64,000 nucleotides of DNA, taken from positions 1-64,000 of the forward strand of contig CAYPJU010000025.1 in the NCBI GenBank assembly GCA_964411125.1, in the 5' to 3' direction. The notes below the pieces were generated by a model that ran no database searches, was not told the DNA's origin, and saw only the letters and a list, made by a program, of their open reading frames with translations. The position numbers were made by a program, and so were the translations under genes. Shown in pieces: positions 63,305 through 64,000 of this stretch (positions are counted from its first letter, which is position 1; every line of letters starts with the position of its first letter). The stretch comes from JBFIHF01 sp964411125 (lineage in GTDB: Bacteria > Myxococcota_A > Bradymonadia > Bradymonadales > Bradymonadaceae).

Positions 63305-64000
63305 TCAGGCGACCGGGGTCGCCTCGGACAGGCGGCGGGCGCTGTCGACGGTGAGGTCCCGCATGTGGACGACCAGCTCGGGGTCGAACATGTATCCGTC
63401 GTCCCCGGTGAGCAGGATCGGCTCGAGACCTAGGTCTCGAAGTTGTTTGATCGTCGCATAGACCCTGGCCCTGCCGGAACTCTCCGCCATCGCCTCCCCG
63501 GGCCAGCCGATCTCGATCATCTGGTCGACGTCGGTACCGACGCCGGGCCTACGAATTCTCATCTCGAGCAGATGGCGGAAGATTCGGCGAAGAGGGCGAC
63601 GCTTCAACAGGTCGACCGGTTCACCGTGGCCGAGTCGATACCAGTAGCCATGGGGATGGGCCGACAGCCCGGTCGAGACCACCCGGCCTGCATGGTGGCC
63701 GGGGCTCAGGCTCGCTTCGGTGGCGAATCGACTCCAGAGCAGCCTCGCCGCGGGCAACACGCACGCGGTCTCGAGCGGGCGATGCCCGCCGCCTTTCGCA
63801 TAGCGGCGCAGCCAGTCGTCGAGCGCGGCGGGATCCCCTGCCGCGAGGAGGCGAGCGAACTCGACCGTGAGGATCGTAGGGAGGCCGGAGGTCGCGGTGG
63901 CGTCGAGGATTCGGTCGAACCCGCCCGCCTGGAATTCGGTCGTCGCGTCGGGGTGTCGTCGGTTCGCGATGAACTCGAGGACGACGGCGAGCTCGACGAA
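63305..64000 (-). CDS. Regulator with C-terminal winged helix (5' partial)
   Basis: The minus-strand frame is open from the stop at 63305 to the right edge, so the N-terminus lies outside. The visible 231 residues start with helical repeats (FIANRRHPDATTEFQAGGF, DPAALDDWLRRYAKG). The C-terminal 90 residues form a transcription-regulator-type winged helix: DLLKRRPLRRIFRHLLEMR, DQMIEIGWPGEAM, ARVYATIKQLRDLGLEPILL, then DDGYMFDP. This ending is common in myxobacterial proteins with an N-terminal kinase or AAA domain. It converges on the DUF1501 gene with a 13-bp gap. The sensor part cannot be judged from here. Confidence 0.75.
   Translation of the reverse strand, partial: FVELAVVLEFIANRRHPDATTEFQAGGFDRILDATATSGLPTILTVEFARLLAAGDPAALDDWLRRYAKGGGHRPLETACVLPAARLLWSRFATEASLSPGHHAGRVVSTGLSAHPHGYWYRLGHGEPVDLLKRRPLRRIFRHLLEMRIRRPGVGTDVDQMIEIGWPGEAMAESSGRARVYATIKQLRDLGLEPILLTGDDGYMFDPELVVHMRDLTVDSARRLSEATPVA

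Overview
The window is high-GC DNA with almost no unassigned space. Several traits suggest a Myxococcota- or Bradymonadota-type bacterium (former Deltaproteobacteria): very many lipoproteins, Asn-Asn-Gly linkers, repeats of the DGLDDDCDG type, a MYXO-CTERM-like tail (glycine-cysteine, one membrane helix, arginine cluster), PilT/GspE-type ATPases and a sigma-54 enhancer-binding protein. This is inference from sequence style; no rRNA, tRNA, insertion sequence, prophage or CRISPR array was seen.

Layout. 1-5192: a left-truncated NNG-repeat/ZU5-like surface protein, then a tight three-gene run of exported copper/haem proteins (multicopper oxidase, His-rich lipoprotein, cytochrome c fused to a PHM-like domain). 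5262-10611: cobalamin-dependent methionine synthase, an M1 aminopeptidase that has lost its catalytic domain, and a DUF4286 protein. 10770-13574: an iron-responsive patch with a perfect Fur-type palindrome, a 90-residue protein, a shared terminator, a ferritin-like protein, a second Fur-like site and a metzincin lipoprotein. 13633-24124: lipoproteins, two coupled TPR-like membrane paralogues, transketolase, a DUF4846 protein and ClpB. 24308-30276: a metallo-beta-lactamase-fold hydrolase with a GAF/sigma-54 regulator, and an envelope operon (Cys-rich lipoprotein, OmpA protein with TSP3 calcium repeats, barrel protein). 30588-33338: a SIMPL protein coupled to a second Cys-rich lipoprotein paralogue, then both subunits of a 3-oxoacid CoA-transferase.

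33498-47969: a small coiled-coil lipoprotein; an outer-membrane protein, GT-C-like membrane protein and 2-keto-4-pentenoate hydratase operon; a SpoIID/LytB-like protein with a sorting-type tail; and a pilus-type ATPase neighbourhood. That neighbourhood holds a PCMT-like methyltransferase fused to a degenerate GspE ATPase, an FHA protein, PilT and a PilZ-like acidic protein. 47979-57737: purHD, a sigma-region-4-like regulator, an OppBC permease pair with NagZ (likely muropeptide recycling), small lipoproteins, and a three-gene wHTH / TM2-SHOCT / zinc-ribbon operon. 58084-63291: a four-gene secreted operon (propeller-cytochrome lipoprotein, DUF1549/DUF1588-like cytochrome, lipoprotein, Tat-exported DUF1501 protein). 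The right edge cuts a regulator with a C-terminal winged helix.

The least ordinary items are the copper/haem module at 1219-5192, the PCMT-GspE fusion at 40468-42663, the M1 protein without its active site at 8989-10278, and the cytochrome/DUF1501 operon at 58084-63291.
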